64,000 nt of DNA from DASSUW01 sp963844405 (GTDB lineage Bacteria; Actinomycetota; Thermoleophilia; Solirubrobacterales; Solirubrobacteraceae). Shown here piece after piece: positions 7,724-15,602 of the stretch (the first letter of the stretch is position 1; every line of letters starts with the position of its first letter). The stretch spans positions 310,001-374,000 of the forward strand of contig CAWJNZ010000004.1 in NCBI GenBank assembly GCA_963844405.1. Reading direction: 5' to 3'. The notes beneath the pieces are model-generated. The model was given only the letters and a program-made list of their open reading frames with translations. It was not told the origin of the DNA and ran no database searches. The position numbers and the translations under genes were made by a program.

Positions 7724-8493
7724 GGTGGTTCGCGGTCGCGCTGGCGCTCGCGCTGGCCTTCCTCGTCCTGCCTGTGCTGGCGATCTTCCTCGACCGCCCG
7801 CCAGGCGAGCTGATCGACGCGCTCGGCGAGCCCGGCGCGCTCGACGCGCTGTGGCTGAGCCTGCGGACGAGCCTGACGGCGCTGGCGATCATCGTCGTGG
7901 TCGGGACGCCGGCCGCCTACCTGCTGGCCACGCGGCGCTTCCGCGGCCACGCGCTGGTCGTCACGCTGATCGAGCTGCCGCTCGTCCTGCCGCCGGCCGT
8001 GGCCGGGATCGCGCTGCTGGCCGCGGTCGGCCCCTCCGGCATCCTCGGCGGAGCGATCGAGGACGCCGGCGTGCGGCTCGTGTTCGAGACCGCCGGCGTG
8101 GTGGTGGCGCTCACGTTCGTCGCCTCGCCGTACTACCTGCGCCAGGCGCAGGCCGCGTTCGCCGCGCTCGACCGCAGCTGGCTGGAGGCCTCGCGCACGC
8201 TCGGCGCCTCGCCGGCCCGCACCTTCGCCCGCGTCGCCGTCCCGACCGCCGCGCCCGGGCTGGTCACCGGCGGCGCGCTGGCCTTCGGGCGCGCGCTCGG
8301 CGAGTTCGGCGCCACGCTGATGTTCGCGGGCTCGCTCGCCGGCATCACCCAGACCGCGCCGCTGGCCATCTACGAGCGCTTCTCGACCGACTTCCGGGCC
8401 GCGCTCGCGATGTCGGCGGTGCTGGTGGCCGTGTCGGCCCTGATCCTGCTGTCGGTGAAGGCGGTCGAGGGCCGTGCTCTCGCTCGCGGCTGA
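7720..8493 (+). CDS. modB: Molybdate ABC transporter permease ModB
   Basis: A 257-residue inner-membrane permease with about five to six hydrophobic segments. The ABC-interaction EAA loop is EASRTLGASPARTFARVAVP (about residues 150-169), followed by GALAFGRALGEFGATLMFAG, a segment typical of molybdate and sulfate permeases. The ATG overlaps the modA stop. Together with ModA and ModC it forms the high-affinity molybdate importer feeding the Moco genes immediately upstream. Confidence 0.93.
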   Translation: MRWFAVALALALAFLVLPVLAIFLDRPPGELIDALGEPGALDALWLSLRTSLTALAIIVVVGTPAAYLLATRRFRGHALVVTLIELPLVLPPAVAGIALLAAVGPSGILGGAIEDAGVRLVFETAGVVVALTFVASPYYLRQAQAAFAALDRSWLEASRTLGASPARTFARVAVPTAAPGLVTGGALAFGRALGEFGATLMFAGSLAGITQTAPLAIYERFSTDFRAALAMSAVLVAVSALILLSVKAVEGRALARG

Positions 8494-9541
8494 GACCGCG
8501 CTCGGCGACCTCGAGCTCGACGTCGCGCTGCGCGTCGCGGCCGGCGAGTGCATGGCCCTGGCGGGACCCTCGGGGGCGGGCAAGAGCAGCGTGCTGCGGA
8601 TCGCCGCCGGGCTGTTGAGCCCGCGCGCGGGCCGGGTGGCGTGCGGCGAGCGGGTGTGGTTCGACGCCGGCGGGATCGACCTCCCGCCGGAGCGGCGCCG
8701 CTGCGGCTACGTGTTCCAGGACTACGCGCTGTTCCCGCACCTCAGCGCGTGGCAGAACGTCGGCTACGGCCTGCCGCGCCGCGGCCGGCGCGCGCGGGCG
8801 GTCGCGCTGCTCGAGCGCTTCGGCCTCGCCGACCGCGCCGACGCCCGGCCGCGCACGCTGTCCGGCGGCGAGCGCCAGCGCGTGGCGCTCGCCCGCGCGC
8901 TCGCCGTCGAGCCGGCCGCGCTGCTGCTCGACGAGCCGCTGTCGGCGCTCGACGCCCGCACGCGCGCCGCGGCGGGGCGCGAGCTGGCCGCGGTCCTGCA
9001 CGAGACCGGCGTGCCGGCGCTGCTCGTCACGCACGACTTCCAGGAGGCGGCCCTGCTCGGCGACCGCGTCGGCGTCATGGACCACGGCCGGATCGTCCAG
9101 GTCGGCACGGCGGCCGAGCTGGCGGCCGCGCCCGCCTCGCCGTTCGTGGCCGACTTCACAGGCGCCGTCGTCCTCACCGGCACCGCGTCGGCCGGCCCGG
9201 CGGGCCTCACGCGCGTCGAGCTCGACGGCGGGGGAGAGGTGACGTCGCCCGAGGACGCCTACGGGCCGGTGGCGGTGACCGTCTATCCGTGGGACATCGC
9301 GCTGGCGCCGCCGGGGAGCGTGGACCCGGGGTCGGCGCGCAACCACCTCGACGTCGAGGTCGTCTCGGTGACCGCCGTCGGCAACCGCGTGCGGATCGGC
9401 CTGGCGGCACCGCAGCCGCTCACCGCCGAGCTCACGGAGCCCGCCGTGGAGCGGCTCCACGTGGCCCCCGGCGACCGCGTCGTGGCCACCTGGAAGGCCA
9501 CGGCCACGCGGCTGCTGCCGCTGGACGCCAACATGTCCTAA
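8474..9541 (+). CDS. modC: Molybdate ABC transporter ATP-binding protein ModC
   Basis: A 355-residue ATPase starting with GTG inside the end of modB (20-base overlap). Motifs in order: Walker A GPSGAGKSS (about 32-40), Q-loop FQDYALF, signature LSGGERQR, Walker B LLLDEPLSALDAR, switch histidine VTHDFQEA. From about residue 290 a C-terminal TOBE domain follows (RNHLDVEVVSVTAVGNRVRIG), as in ModC. Length is normal for the family. Confidence 0.93.
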   Translation: MLSLAAETALGDLELDVALRVAAGECMALAGPSGAGKSSVLRIAAGLLSPRAGRVACGERVWFDAGGIDLPPERRRCGYVFQDYALFPHLSAWQNVGYGLPRRGRRARAVALLERFGLADRADARPRTLSGGERQRVALARALAVEPAALLLDEPLSALDARTRAAAGRELAAVLHETGVPALLVTHDFQEAALLGDRVGVMDHGRIVQVGTAAELAAAPASPFVADFTGAVVLTGTASAGPAGLTRVELDGGGEVTSPEDAYGPVAVTVYPWDIALAPPGSVDPGSARNHLDVEVVSVTAVGNRVRIGLAAPQPLTAELTEPAVERLHVAPGDRVVATWKATATRLLPLDANMS

Positions 9542-9560
9542 CAAACATTCCCGACCGACT

Positions 9561-9581
9561 TAGTGCATAATCCTCGCACTA
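9561..9581 (+). promoter_or_regulatory. Operator-like inverted repeat at the cysP promoter
   Basis: TAGTGC (9561-9566) and GCACTA (9576-9581) are perfect inverted arms with a 9-base spacer. The spacer and left arm contain the CATAAT -10 (9566-9571), and the right arm ends on the A of the cysP ATG. A repressor bound here would block initiation. The Rrf2/CymR-like protein encoded at the end of this operon is the obvious candidate, by position only. Confidence 0.5.
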
Positions 9582-10600
9582 TGTCGATCAAAACGATGGG
9601 AATTGTGCCAACGATCGTCGCGCTCGCTGTGGCCCTTGTGGGCTGCGGTGGACCCGCCGACGGGGAAGGCGCCGCCAGCGGCGACGGTGGGGCCAAGCTG
9701 TCGCTCGTCGCCTACTCGACGCCGAAGGAGGCGTACGAGGAGCTCATCCCGGCCTTCCAGAAGACGCCGGAGGGCAAGGGCGTCGGCTTCGACCAGTCCT
9801 ACGGGGCCTCCGGCGACCAGTCGCGCGCGGTGGCCAGCGGCCTGCCCGCCGACATCGTGGCGCTGTCGCTTGCGCCCGACGTCGACAAGCTCGTCGAGCC
9901 CGGGCTCGTGGAGGAGAACTGGGCCGACACGCCGACCGACGGCTTCGTCACCAACTCGGTGGTCGTCTTCGCCGTCCGCAAGGGCAACCCGAAGAACATC
10001 AAGACGTGGAACGACATCGTCAAGGACGACGTCGAGGTCATCACGCCCAACCCGTTCACCTCCGGCGGCGCCAAGTGGAACCTGATGGCCGCCTACGGCT
10101 CGCAGACCGCCCAGGGCAAGTCGCCCGAGGAGGGGCTCGAGTTCCTGCACCAGGTGCTCGCCAACACGCCGGTCCAGGACAAGTCGGCGCGCGAGGCGCT
10201 GCAGACCTTCGCCGGCGGCAAGGGCGACGTCCTGCTCGCCTACGAGAACGAGGCGATCACCGCACAGCGGGCCGGCATCGAGCTCGACTACGTCGTCCCC
10301 GACGAGACGATCCTGATCGAGAACCCGGCGGCGGTCGTCAGCGAGTCGGAGAGCCCCGAGCAGGCGAAGGCGTTCCTCGACTGGCTCGTGACCCCCGAGG
10401 CGCAGGAGATCTACGCGTCCAAGGGCTACCGCTCGGTCCTCCCCGACCTGGTCGACGAGAAGACCTACCCGACGCCGAAGTCGCTCTTCGAGATCGACGA
10501 GTTCGGCGGCTGGGACAAGGTCAACGCCGACTTCTTCGACCCCGAGAAGGGCTCGGTCGCCGAGATCGAGCGCGACCTGGGGGTTTCCACTGCCGGCTAG
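9581..10600 (+). CDS. cysP: Sulfate/thiosulfate-binding lipoprotein (CysP/Sbp)
   Basis: A 339-residue secreted substrate-binding protein of the sulfate ABC importer. The N-terminus has a signal peptide with lipobox (ALVGCGG). Family motifs are LVAYSTPKEAYEELIPAF, FDQSYGASGDQSRAV, DIVALSLAPDVDKLV, NPFTSGGAKWNLMAAYG and GKGDVLLAYENEAI. A second ATG is five codons downstream. Placement directly before two permeases and an ATPase of the sulfate type supports the assignment; sulfate against thiosulfate preference is not visible. Confidence 0.92.
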   Translation: MSIKTMGIVPTIVALAVALVGCGGPADGEGAASGDGGAKLSLVAYSTPKEAYEELIPAFQKTPEGKGVGFDQSYGASGDQSRAVASGLPADIVALSLAPDVDKLVEPGLVEENWADTPTDGFVTNSVVVFAVRKGNPKNIKTWNDIVKDDVEVITPNPFTSGGAKWNLMAAYGSQTAQGKSPEEGLEFLHQVLANTPVQDKSAREALQTFAGGKGDVLLAYENEAITAQRAGIELDYVVPDETILIENPAAVVSESESPEQAKAFLDWLVTPEAQEIYASKGYRSVLPDLVDEKTYPTPKSLFEIDEFGGWDKVNADFFDPEKGSVAEIERDLGVSTAG

Positions 10601-10727
10601 CACTGTCACCGCAGGGGAGCTGTCGCGTGCGCGCGCGCGGCGGCTCCCGGCCGGCCCGCTCCTCGCGGGCGCGTACTCGGTCGCGTGGCTCACGCTGATC
10701 GTCCTGATCCCGCTCGCCGCCGTCGTC

Positions 10728-11420
10728 GTGCAGTCGTTCGACGGCGGCGTCGCCGAGTTCTGGGACGCGATCACCAACGCCCAGGCGCAGGCGGCGATCC
10801 GGCTGACCCTGGTCGCCTCGCTGATCGTGGCGGCGATCAACGCCGTGATCGGCACGCTGATCGCCTGGGTGCTCGTGCGCGACGAGTTCCCCGGCAAGCG
10901 GATCGTCAACGGGCTGATCGACCTGCCGTTCGCGCTGCCGACGATCGTCGCCGGCCTCGTCCTGCTCGCGCTGTACGGGCCGAACGGGCCGGTCGGCATC
11001 AACGTCGCGTACACGCGGGTGGCGGTCGTGATGGCGCTGCTGTTCGTGACGCTGCCGTTCGTGGTGCGGGCCGTGCAGCCGGTGCTGATGGGGCTCGAGC
11101 GCGAGGCCGAGGAGGCCGCGGAGTCGCTCGGCGCCCGGCCGTGGACGATCTTCCGCCGCATCGTCCTGCCGGCGCTGCGGCCGGCGATGCTCTCCGGCGT
11201 CGGCCTCGCCTTCGGGCGCGCGGTCGGCGAGTTCGGCTCGATCGTGCTGATCAGCGGCAACCTCCCGTACAAGACCGAGGTCGCGTCGGTGCTCGTCTAC
11301 GGGCAGATCGAGAGCGGCAACACGAACGGCGCCGCCGCCGTCTCGGTGCTGCTGCTGTTCGTCTCGTTCGTCGTCCTGCTGCTGATCTCGTTCGTGGCCC
11401 GCCGGGGGGCCGTGCGATGA
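10728..11420 (+). CDS. cysT: Sulfate ABC transporter permease CysT (true start further upstream)
   Basis: Permease with the EAA loop EAAESLGARPWTIFRRIVLP and the sulfate-permease segment LIDLPFALPTIVAGLVLLALYGPNGP. The coding frame clearly continues upstream of the GTG at 10728: the preceding residues (about 10650-10727) form most of the first membrane segment, YSVAWLTLIVLIPLAAVVV. No ATG, GTG or TTG is in that frame before it. Possible starts are a CTG at 10590 or 10620, or a GTG at 10627 if one base is missing from the GCGCGCGC run just after it. Coordinates given are therefore the minimal gene. The stop overlaps cysW (ATGA). Confidence 0.88.
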   Translation: MQSFDGGVAEFWDAITNAQAQAAIRLTLVASLIVAAINAVIGTLIAWVLVRDEFPGKRIVNGLIDLPFALPTIVAGLVLLALYGPNGPVGINVAYTRVAVVMALLFVTLPFVVRAVQPVLMGLEREAEEAAESLGARPWTIFRRIVLPALRPAMLSGVGLAFGRAVGEFGSIVLISGNLPYKTEVASVLVYGQIESGNTNGAAAVSVLLLFVSFVVLLLISFVARRGAVR

Positions 11421-12190
11421 ACCGCACCGCTCTGCGTTCCGTCGCGCTCTTCTATCTCGCCGCGCTGCTCGTCGTCCCGGTCGGGATGGTCTTCTACCGG
11501 GCGTTCGAGAACGGCTTCGCGGCGGCCTGGGAGGCGGTCACCACGCCGCCCGCCCAGCACGCGTTCTTCCTCACGATCACGATCACGCTGATCGCGGTGC
11601 CGCTGAACGCGATCTTCGGCGTCGTCACCGCGTGGCTGCTGGCCCGCTACGACTTCCCCGGCAAGCGGGTACTCGACGTGCTGATCGATCTGCCGTTCGC
11701 CGTCTCGCCGGTGATCGTCGGCCTCGCCCTCATCCTCGTGTGGGGCCGCGACGGCTGGTTCGGCTCGACCGAGGTGATCTTCTCGACGCCGGGCATGATC
11801 CTGGCCACGATCTTCATCTCGCTGCCGTTCGTGGTCCGCGAGGTGCTGCCGGTGCTCGAGGAGGAGGGCATCGAGCAGGAGCAGGCCGCGAGCACGCTCG
11901 GCGCGCGCGGCTGGCAGGTGTTCTGGCGGATCACCCTGCCGACCATCCGCTGGGGCCTGACCTACGGCGTGATCCTCTCGACGGCGCGGGCGATCGGCGA
12001 GTTCGGCGCGGTCGCCGTCGTCTCCGGCAAGATCCAGGGGCGCACGGAGACCCTCACGCTCTATGTCGAGGACCGCTTCCAGTCGCTGGACCTCACAGGC
12101 GCCTACGCTGCCGGCGTGGTGCTGGCCCTGCTCGGCGTCACGGTGCTGGCGCTCATGACCCTGCTGCAACGACGACACGGAAGGATCTGA
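11417..12190 (+). CDS. cysW: Sulfate ABC transporter permease CysW
   Basis: A 257-residue membrane permease, second half of the CysT-CysW channel. About six hydrophobic segments; EAA-type loop QAASTLGARGWQVFWRITLP and the following TYGVILSTARAIGEFGAVAVVSG, both typical of CysW. ITITLIAVPLNAIFGVVTAW lies near the start of the transport domain. Its ATG overlaps the cysT stop by 4 bases and cysA starts one base after its stop. Confidence 0.93.
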   Translation: MNRTALRSVALFYLAALLVVPVGMVFYRAFENGFAAAWEAVTTPPAQHAFFLTITITLIAVPLNAIFGVVTAWLLARYDFPGKRVLDVLIDLPFAVSPVIVGLALILVWGRDGWFGSTEVIFSTPGMILATIFISLPFVVREVLPVLEEEGIEQEQAASTLGARGWQVFWRITLPTIRWGLTYGVILSTARAIGEFGAVAVVSGKIQGRTETLTLYVEDRFQSLDLTGAYAAGVVLALLGVTVLALMTLLQRRHGRI

Positions 12191-12191
12191 C

Positions 12192-13161
12192 GTGGCCATC
12201 GAGGCCCGCCACATCTCCAAGCAGTTCGGCGACTACACGGCGTTGGACGACGTCACGGTCGTCGTGCCCGACGGGTCGCTGACCGCCCTCCTCGGGCCGT
12301 CCGGCAGCGGCAAGAGCACGCTCCTGCGCGTGATCGCGGGGCTCGAGGTGCCCGACGCCGGTCAGGTGCTGATGGAGGGCGAGGACGTGACGACCCGGCC
12401 GGCGCGCACGCGCGGGGTCGGCTTCGTGTTCCAGCACTACGCCGCCTTCAAGCACATGACGGTGGCCGACAACGTCGCCTTCGGGCTCAGCGTCCGCAAG
12501 CGGCCCAAGCCCGAGATCAAGGCGAAGGTGGACGAGCTGCTCGAGCTCGTCGGGCTCGCGCACCTGGGCAAGCGCTACCCGTCGCAGCTGTCGGGCGGCC
12601 AGCGCCAGCGGATGGCGCTGGCGCGCGCGCTGGCGGTCGAGCCGCGCGTGCTGCTGCTCGACGAGCCGTTCGGAGCGCTTGGACGCCCGCGTGCGCGAGG
12701 AGCTGCGGGCGTGGCTGCGGCGGCTGCACGACGAGGTCCACGTGACGACGATCTTCGTGACCCACGATCAGGAGGAGGCGATGGAGATCGCCGAGCAGAT
12801 CGTGGTCGTCAACGAGGGGCGGATCGAGCAGTCGGCGTCGCCGGCCGAGATCTACGACGCGCCGGCCTCGCCGTTCGTCATGTCCTTCGTCGGCCCGGTC
12901 ACGCGCGTGGGCGGCCGGCTGGTGCGCCCGCACGACGTGCAGGTGCTGACCGAGGCGGGCGAGGCGAGCGAGCAGGCGGTGGTGACGCGGATCGTGCGGC
13001 TCGGCTTCGAGGTGCGCGTGGAGCTGCTTCCGCCGGAGGGCGACATCCTCACCGCGCAGCTGTCGCGCACCGAGGCGGAGCAGCTCGAGCTCGTCGAGGG
13101 CCAGATCGTGCACATCCGCGTCGACCCGACGGGGGCGCAGCCCGAGCCCGCGAGCGCATAG
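12192..13161 (+). CDS. cysA: Sulfate ABC transporter ATP-binding protein CysA, frame interrupted by one base
   Basis: ATPase of the sulfate importer, starting with GTG. The first part holds Walker A (GPSGSGKST), FQHYAAFKHMTV, signature LSGGQRQRM and Walker B LLLDEPFGAL. One extra T at 12679-12680 then shifts the frame; removing it continues as DARVREELRAWLRRLHDE and gives the switch region VTHDQEEAMEIAEQ and a C-terminal regulatory domain ending at 13161. The corrected protein is about 322 residues. The insertion breaks the D-loop, so an assembly error is more likely than a dead gene inside an otherwise intact operon. Confidence 0.87.
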
Positions 13162-13171
13162 TCTGCGCCCT

Positions 13172-13630
13172 GTGCGGGTCTCAGCCAAGACCGACTACGC
13201 CATCCGCGCGGCGCTGGAGCTGGCTGCCGCCGAGGACGCCAAGCCGGTGAAGGGAGAGCGGATCGCCACCGCCCAGGCGATCCCGCTGCGCTTCCTGGAG
13301 AACATCCTCATGCAGCTCCGCCACGCGGGGCTGGTCGACAGCCGGCGCGGGGCGGAGGGCGGCTACCGCCTCGCCCGCCCGGCCGGCGAGGTCACGCTGG
13401 CCGACGTCATCCGCGCGATCGACGGGCCGCTGGCCGGCGTCCAGGGCGAGCGGCCGGAGACGCTCGACTTCACCGGCGTCGCCGAGCCGATGCGGGACGT
13501 CTGGATCGCCGTCCGCGCCTCACTGCGGTCGGTGCTCGAGCACATCACGCTCGCCGACGTGGTCGGGGGCGAGCTGCCCGAGCACGTGCGGGAGCTGCTG
13601 GGCGACGAGGACGCCTGGGTCTCGCACTAG
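13172..13630 (+). CDS. Rrf2-family regulator, CymR-like
   Basis: A 152-residue winged-helix regulator (VSAKTDYAIRAALELA, then IATAQAIPLRFLENILMQLRHAGLV and GAEGGYRLARPAGEVTLADVIRAIDGPL). It contains no cysteine, so it lacks the Fe-S ligands of IscR/NsrR and resembles CymR-type sulfur regulators. It closes the sulfate operon 10 bases after cysA, but also has its own TAGTCT box (13159-13164) 7 bases before the GTG. Control of cysP-A through the inverted repeat at 9561-9581 is a reasonable inference. Confidence 0.82.
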   Translation: MRVSAKTDYAIRAALELAAAEDAKPVKGERIATAQAIPLRFLENILMQLRHAGLVDSRRGAEGGYRLARPAGEVTLADVIRAIDGPLAGVQGERPETLDFTGVAEPMRDVWIAVRASLRSVLEHITLADVVGGELPEHVRELLGDEDAWVSH

Positions 13631-14695
13631 AGCGCGACTTCGTACCGCTCGGCGTCGGGCTCGAGGATGCGCGCGGTGCGCTCCGCCTCCTCGACGATCG
13701 CCGCCCGCGCCGAGCGCGAGATCTCCGTGTGCGGCTCGATCGTCACCTGCACGCGCTCGTCCTCGCGCCGGTAGTCCCAGCTTGCGGCGACGCGTCCGTC
13801 GACGGTAACGGTCGGCGAGCCGCTGAGCGTGAGCTGGAGCGGCCTGAGCGCGGGGGGGATGATGCGTTCGCGGTCCTGATACGCGAGCAGCGCCTGGTCC
13901 CAGTGGCCGAGCAGTCGCGGAGGGCAGCGGCGTGTCGGCGGGCGGGAGCGGGTGCTCGGGGAGGTCGAAGAGCCTCCGGCCCTGCTCGTCGCGATAGGAG
14001 ACGGTCTCGATCCGCTCCCAGGCGCCAGTGAAGTCGGCCTGGGCGGCGCCGAGCCAGGCCGACACGTCGCGTTTCTGGGCCGGGCCGAAGGCCGCCAGGT
14101 AGCGGCCGATCACGAGGGCAGCCGCGTCCACGAGCTCCGGGCGCGGCCGCGGGTCGGCGACGAAGGCGGTCTTGCGCCGCGTGTCGGCGTAGAAGCCGGC
14201 CGGCGGAAGCTGGACGAGCGGCAGCACCGTACGGGCGAAGATCAGCGGCGCGTACGGAAAGTCGGGCACGCCGTCGTACCGCGCCCGCACGTACTCGCGG
14301 ATCTCGCCGTTGGTCCGCGGCTCGCGCAGCCATGCGCCGAGCTCGGCGGCCACCTCCTCCTCGTCGAGGTGCGGGTAGGTCGCCCGCCACTTGCGGAGCC
14401 AGAACTGGCGACTGAGCTGCGCGTAGGCCGGATAGTCGTGGGCGTGCGTCAGGTGCAGCGTGAGCCGCAGGAGCGTCGACTTGACCACACGCCGGGCCCC
14501 GATCTCGGCCTCCAGCCCGGCGCGGGTGAAGCCGTCGAGGCGGGCCGCGAGCGCGATGAACGGCGCCGGCGGATGCTGGGCCTGCAGCGGCGTCAGGCGA
14601 CGGATCGCCTCGGCCGGGTCGATCCGCGGGCGCTCGAGCAGCAGCTGGCGCGCCGCGAGCGCCGCGGTCAGCCGCTCGCGGCTAAGGGTCTCCAC
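13627..14695 (-). CDS. Winged-helix DNA-binding protein (HTH_42/AlkZ-like), frame interrupted by one base
   Basis: A roughly 355-residue protein of the winged-helix domain-containing family related to the AlkZ/YcaQ type. Supporting stretches are LTPLQAQHPPAPFIALAARL, LRLTLHLTHAHDYPAYAQL, APLIFARTVLPLVQLPPAGF and VIGRYLAAFGPAQKRDVSAW. At about 13921 one extra base (A on the plus strand) shifts the frame. After removal PLP continues as PRLLGHWDQALLAYQDR and ends YEVAL at 13627. It starts with GTG, sharing one base with the stop of the HxlR gene. The 3' end overlaps the convergent Rrf2 gene by 4 bases. A base-excision role is possible but unproven. Confidence 0.72.
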
Positions 14696-15030
14696 TAGGC
14701 GGCTCGGTCGTCGCGGCCCAGGTCCTGGTTGCCCCAGGCGGCCATCGCCTCCAGCACCGAGCGGAAGCTCTGCCCGCGCTCGGTGAGCTCGTAGACCACG
14801 CGCGGCGGCACCTCGGCGTGGACGGTGCGGGTGAGCACGCCCTGGTGCTCGAGGATGCGCAGGCGCTCGGTGAGCGTCTTGGGGCTGCCGATCCCGAGGC
14901 CATCCCGCAGCTGGCCGAAGCGCTTCGGCCCGCTCAGCAGCTCGCGGATGATGAGCGTGGACCACTTGCCGTCGAGCACGAGCAGGGCGTGCTCGATCGG
15001 GCAGCCGGCGGTGGCGCGCGTGTCGTCCAT
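14695..15030 (-). CDS. HxlR-family transcriptional regulator
   Basis: A 111-residue winged-helix regulator: CPIEHALLVLDGKWSTLIIRELL, GPKRFGQLRDGLGIGSPKTLTERLRILEHQGV and VVYELTERGQSFRSVLEAMAAW are all characteristic of the family. HxlR regulators commonly sit divergently from NmrA-type or other oxidoreductases and respond to reactive or aromatic compounds. Here the divergent partner at 15097 is an internally deleted remnant. Two tandem palindromes fill the shared promoter region. Confidence 0.88.
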   Translation of the reverse strand: MDDTRATAGCPIEHALLVLDGKWSTLIIRELLSGPKRFGQLRDGLGIGSPKTLTERLRILEHQGVLTRTVHAEVPPRVVYELTERGQSFRSVLEAMAAWGNQDLGRDDRAA

Positions 15031-15040
15031 GGTTCCGCTC

Positions 15041-15074
15041 GGGATACTACATCCCTTTCTGGGTACTGCTACCC
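15041..15074. promoter_or_regulatory. Tandem palindromes in the HxlR divergent promoter
   Basis: GGGAT-ACTAC-ATCCC (15041-15055) and GGGTA-CTGC-TACCC (15061-15074) are two perfect inverted repeats, five bases apart, between the HxlR start (15030) and the divergent start (15097). A further GGTACT follows at 15079-15084, 17 bases after the GGTACT in the second palindrome. This is the expected place and form of an operator for a dimeric HxlR protein. Confidence 0.55.
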
Positions 15075-15096
15075 ATCCGGTACTAAAGGCGGCGGC

Positions 15097-15459
15097 ATGA
15101 ACATCACCGTCCACGGCGCGACCGGCTCCCAGGGAGCCCCGGTCGCCGCCCTCCTCACCGCCGCCGGCCACCCCGGCGAACCGCTCACGGGCGACGAGCT
15201 CGCGCGCAGCCTCGGCGAGGCCCTCGGCCGCCGCCTGCGCTGGCAGACGATCTCGCCGGAGGCGTTCGCCGACGCGCTGCGCCCGCACCTCGGCGACCAC
15301 GCCGCCGAGGGCACGGCCGCGGTCTACCGCATGCTCGCCGAGATGCCGCCCGGCCCCGCTCCGGATCCCGCGCCGGCGCGCGAGGCGCTCGACTGGGCCC
15401 CCCACGACCCCGCGACCTGGGCCCGCGAGGTGCCCTGGCCACTCCGCCTCGCCGCGTAA
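15097..15459 (+). pseudogene. NmrA-type NAD(P)-binding protein with internal deletion
   Basis: A 120-residue open frame. Residues 1-26 are the Rossmann start of an NmrA/SDR protein (MNITVHGATGSQGAPVAALL). From about residue 27 (GEPLTGDELARSLGEALGRR onward, with PEAFADALRPHLGDHAAEGTAAVYRM) it matches the C-terminal third of such proteins, which are normally close to 290 residues. The central 150-170 residues, including the catalytic region, are absent with the frame kept. It is probably a non-functional deletion product of the oxidoreductase normally paired with the divergent HxlR regulator. Its stop codon lies inside a long hairpin. Confidence 0.65.
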
Positions 15460-15480
15460 GGGGGCCTGGCCCCCTTACGC
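15454..15480. terminator. 13-bp hairpin overlapping the end of the NmrA remnant
   Basis: Arms 15454-15466 and 15468-15480 are perfect reverse complements (GCGTAAGGGGGCC and its mate) around a single T. The TAA stop of the remnant gene (15457-15459) lies in the left arm. The hairpin could act as a terminator and shares its GGGGCC-N-GGCCCC core with the repeat element that follows. Confidence 0.55.
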
Positions 15481-15504
15481 GCCAGATTGGCCGTCTGAGC
15501 GAAG

Positions 15505-15574
15505 TAAGGGGCCAGGCCCCTCTGTACTGCAACAGATCCGATCTGTACTACTACAGAGGGGCCTGGCCCCCTTA
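15505..15574. repeat. Nested palindromic repeat element
   Basis: The left arm 15505-15526 and right arm 15552-15574 are reverse complements over 22 bases with one extra C in the right arm. Each arm contains its own small palindrome (AGGGGCC-A-GGCCCCT type). The loop holds a third perfect palindrome, ACAGATC-C-GATCTGT (15532-15546). Together with 15454-15480 the core GGGGCC-N-GGCCCC occurs three times in 120 bases. It looks like a REP/MITE-type intergenic element; no gene is encoded in it. Confidence 0.65.
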
Positions 15575-15602
15575 GTTGGTGGCGACGCTACGGTGCCGCC
15601 CG

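Noticed and set aside
6973..8493. An apparent 506-residue ModA-ModB fusion
   Set aside because: The middle third is out-of-frame Arg/Ala-rich sequence; the neighbouring frame gives normal ModA, and modB has its own ATG overlapping the modA stop.
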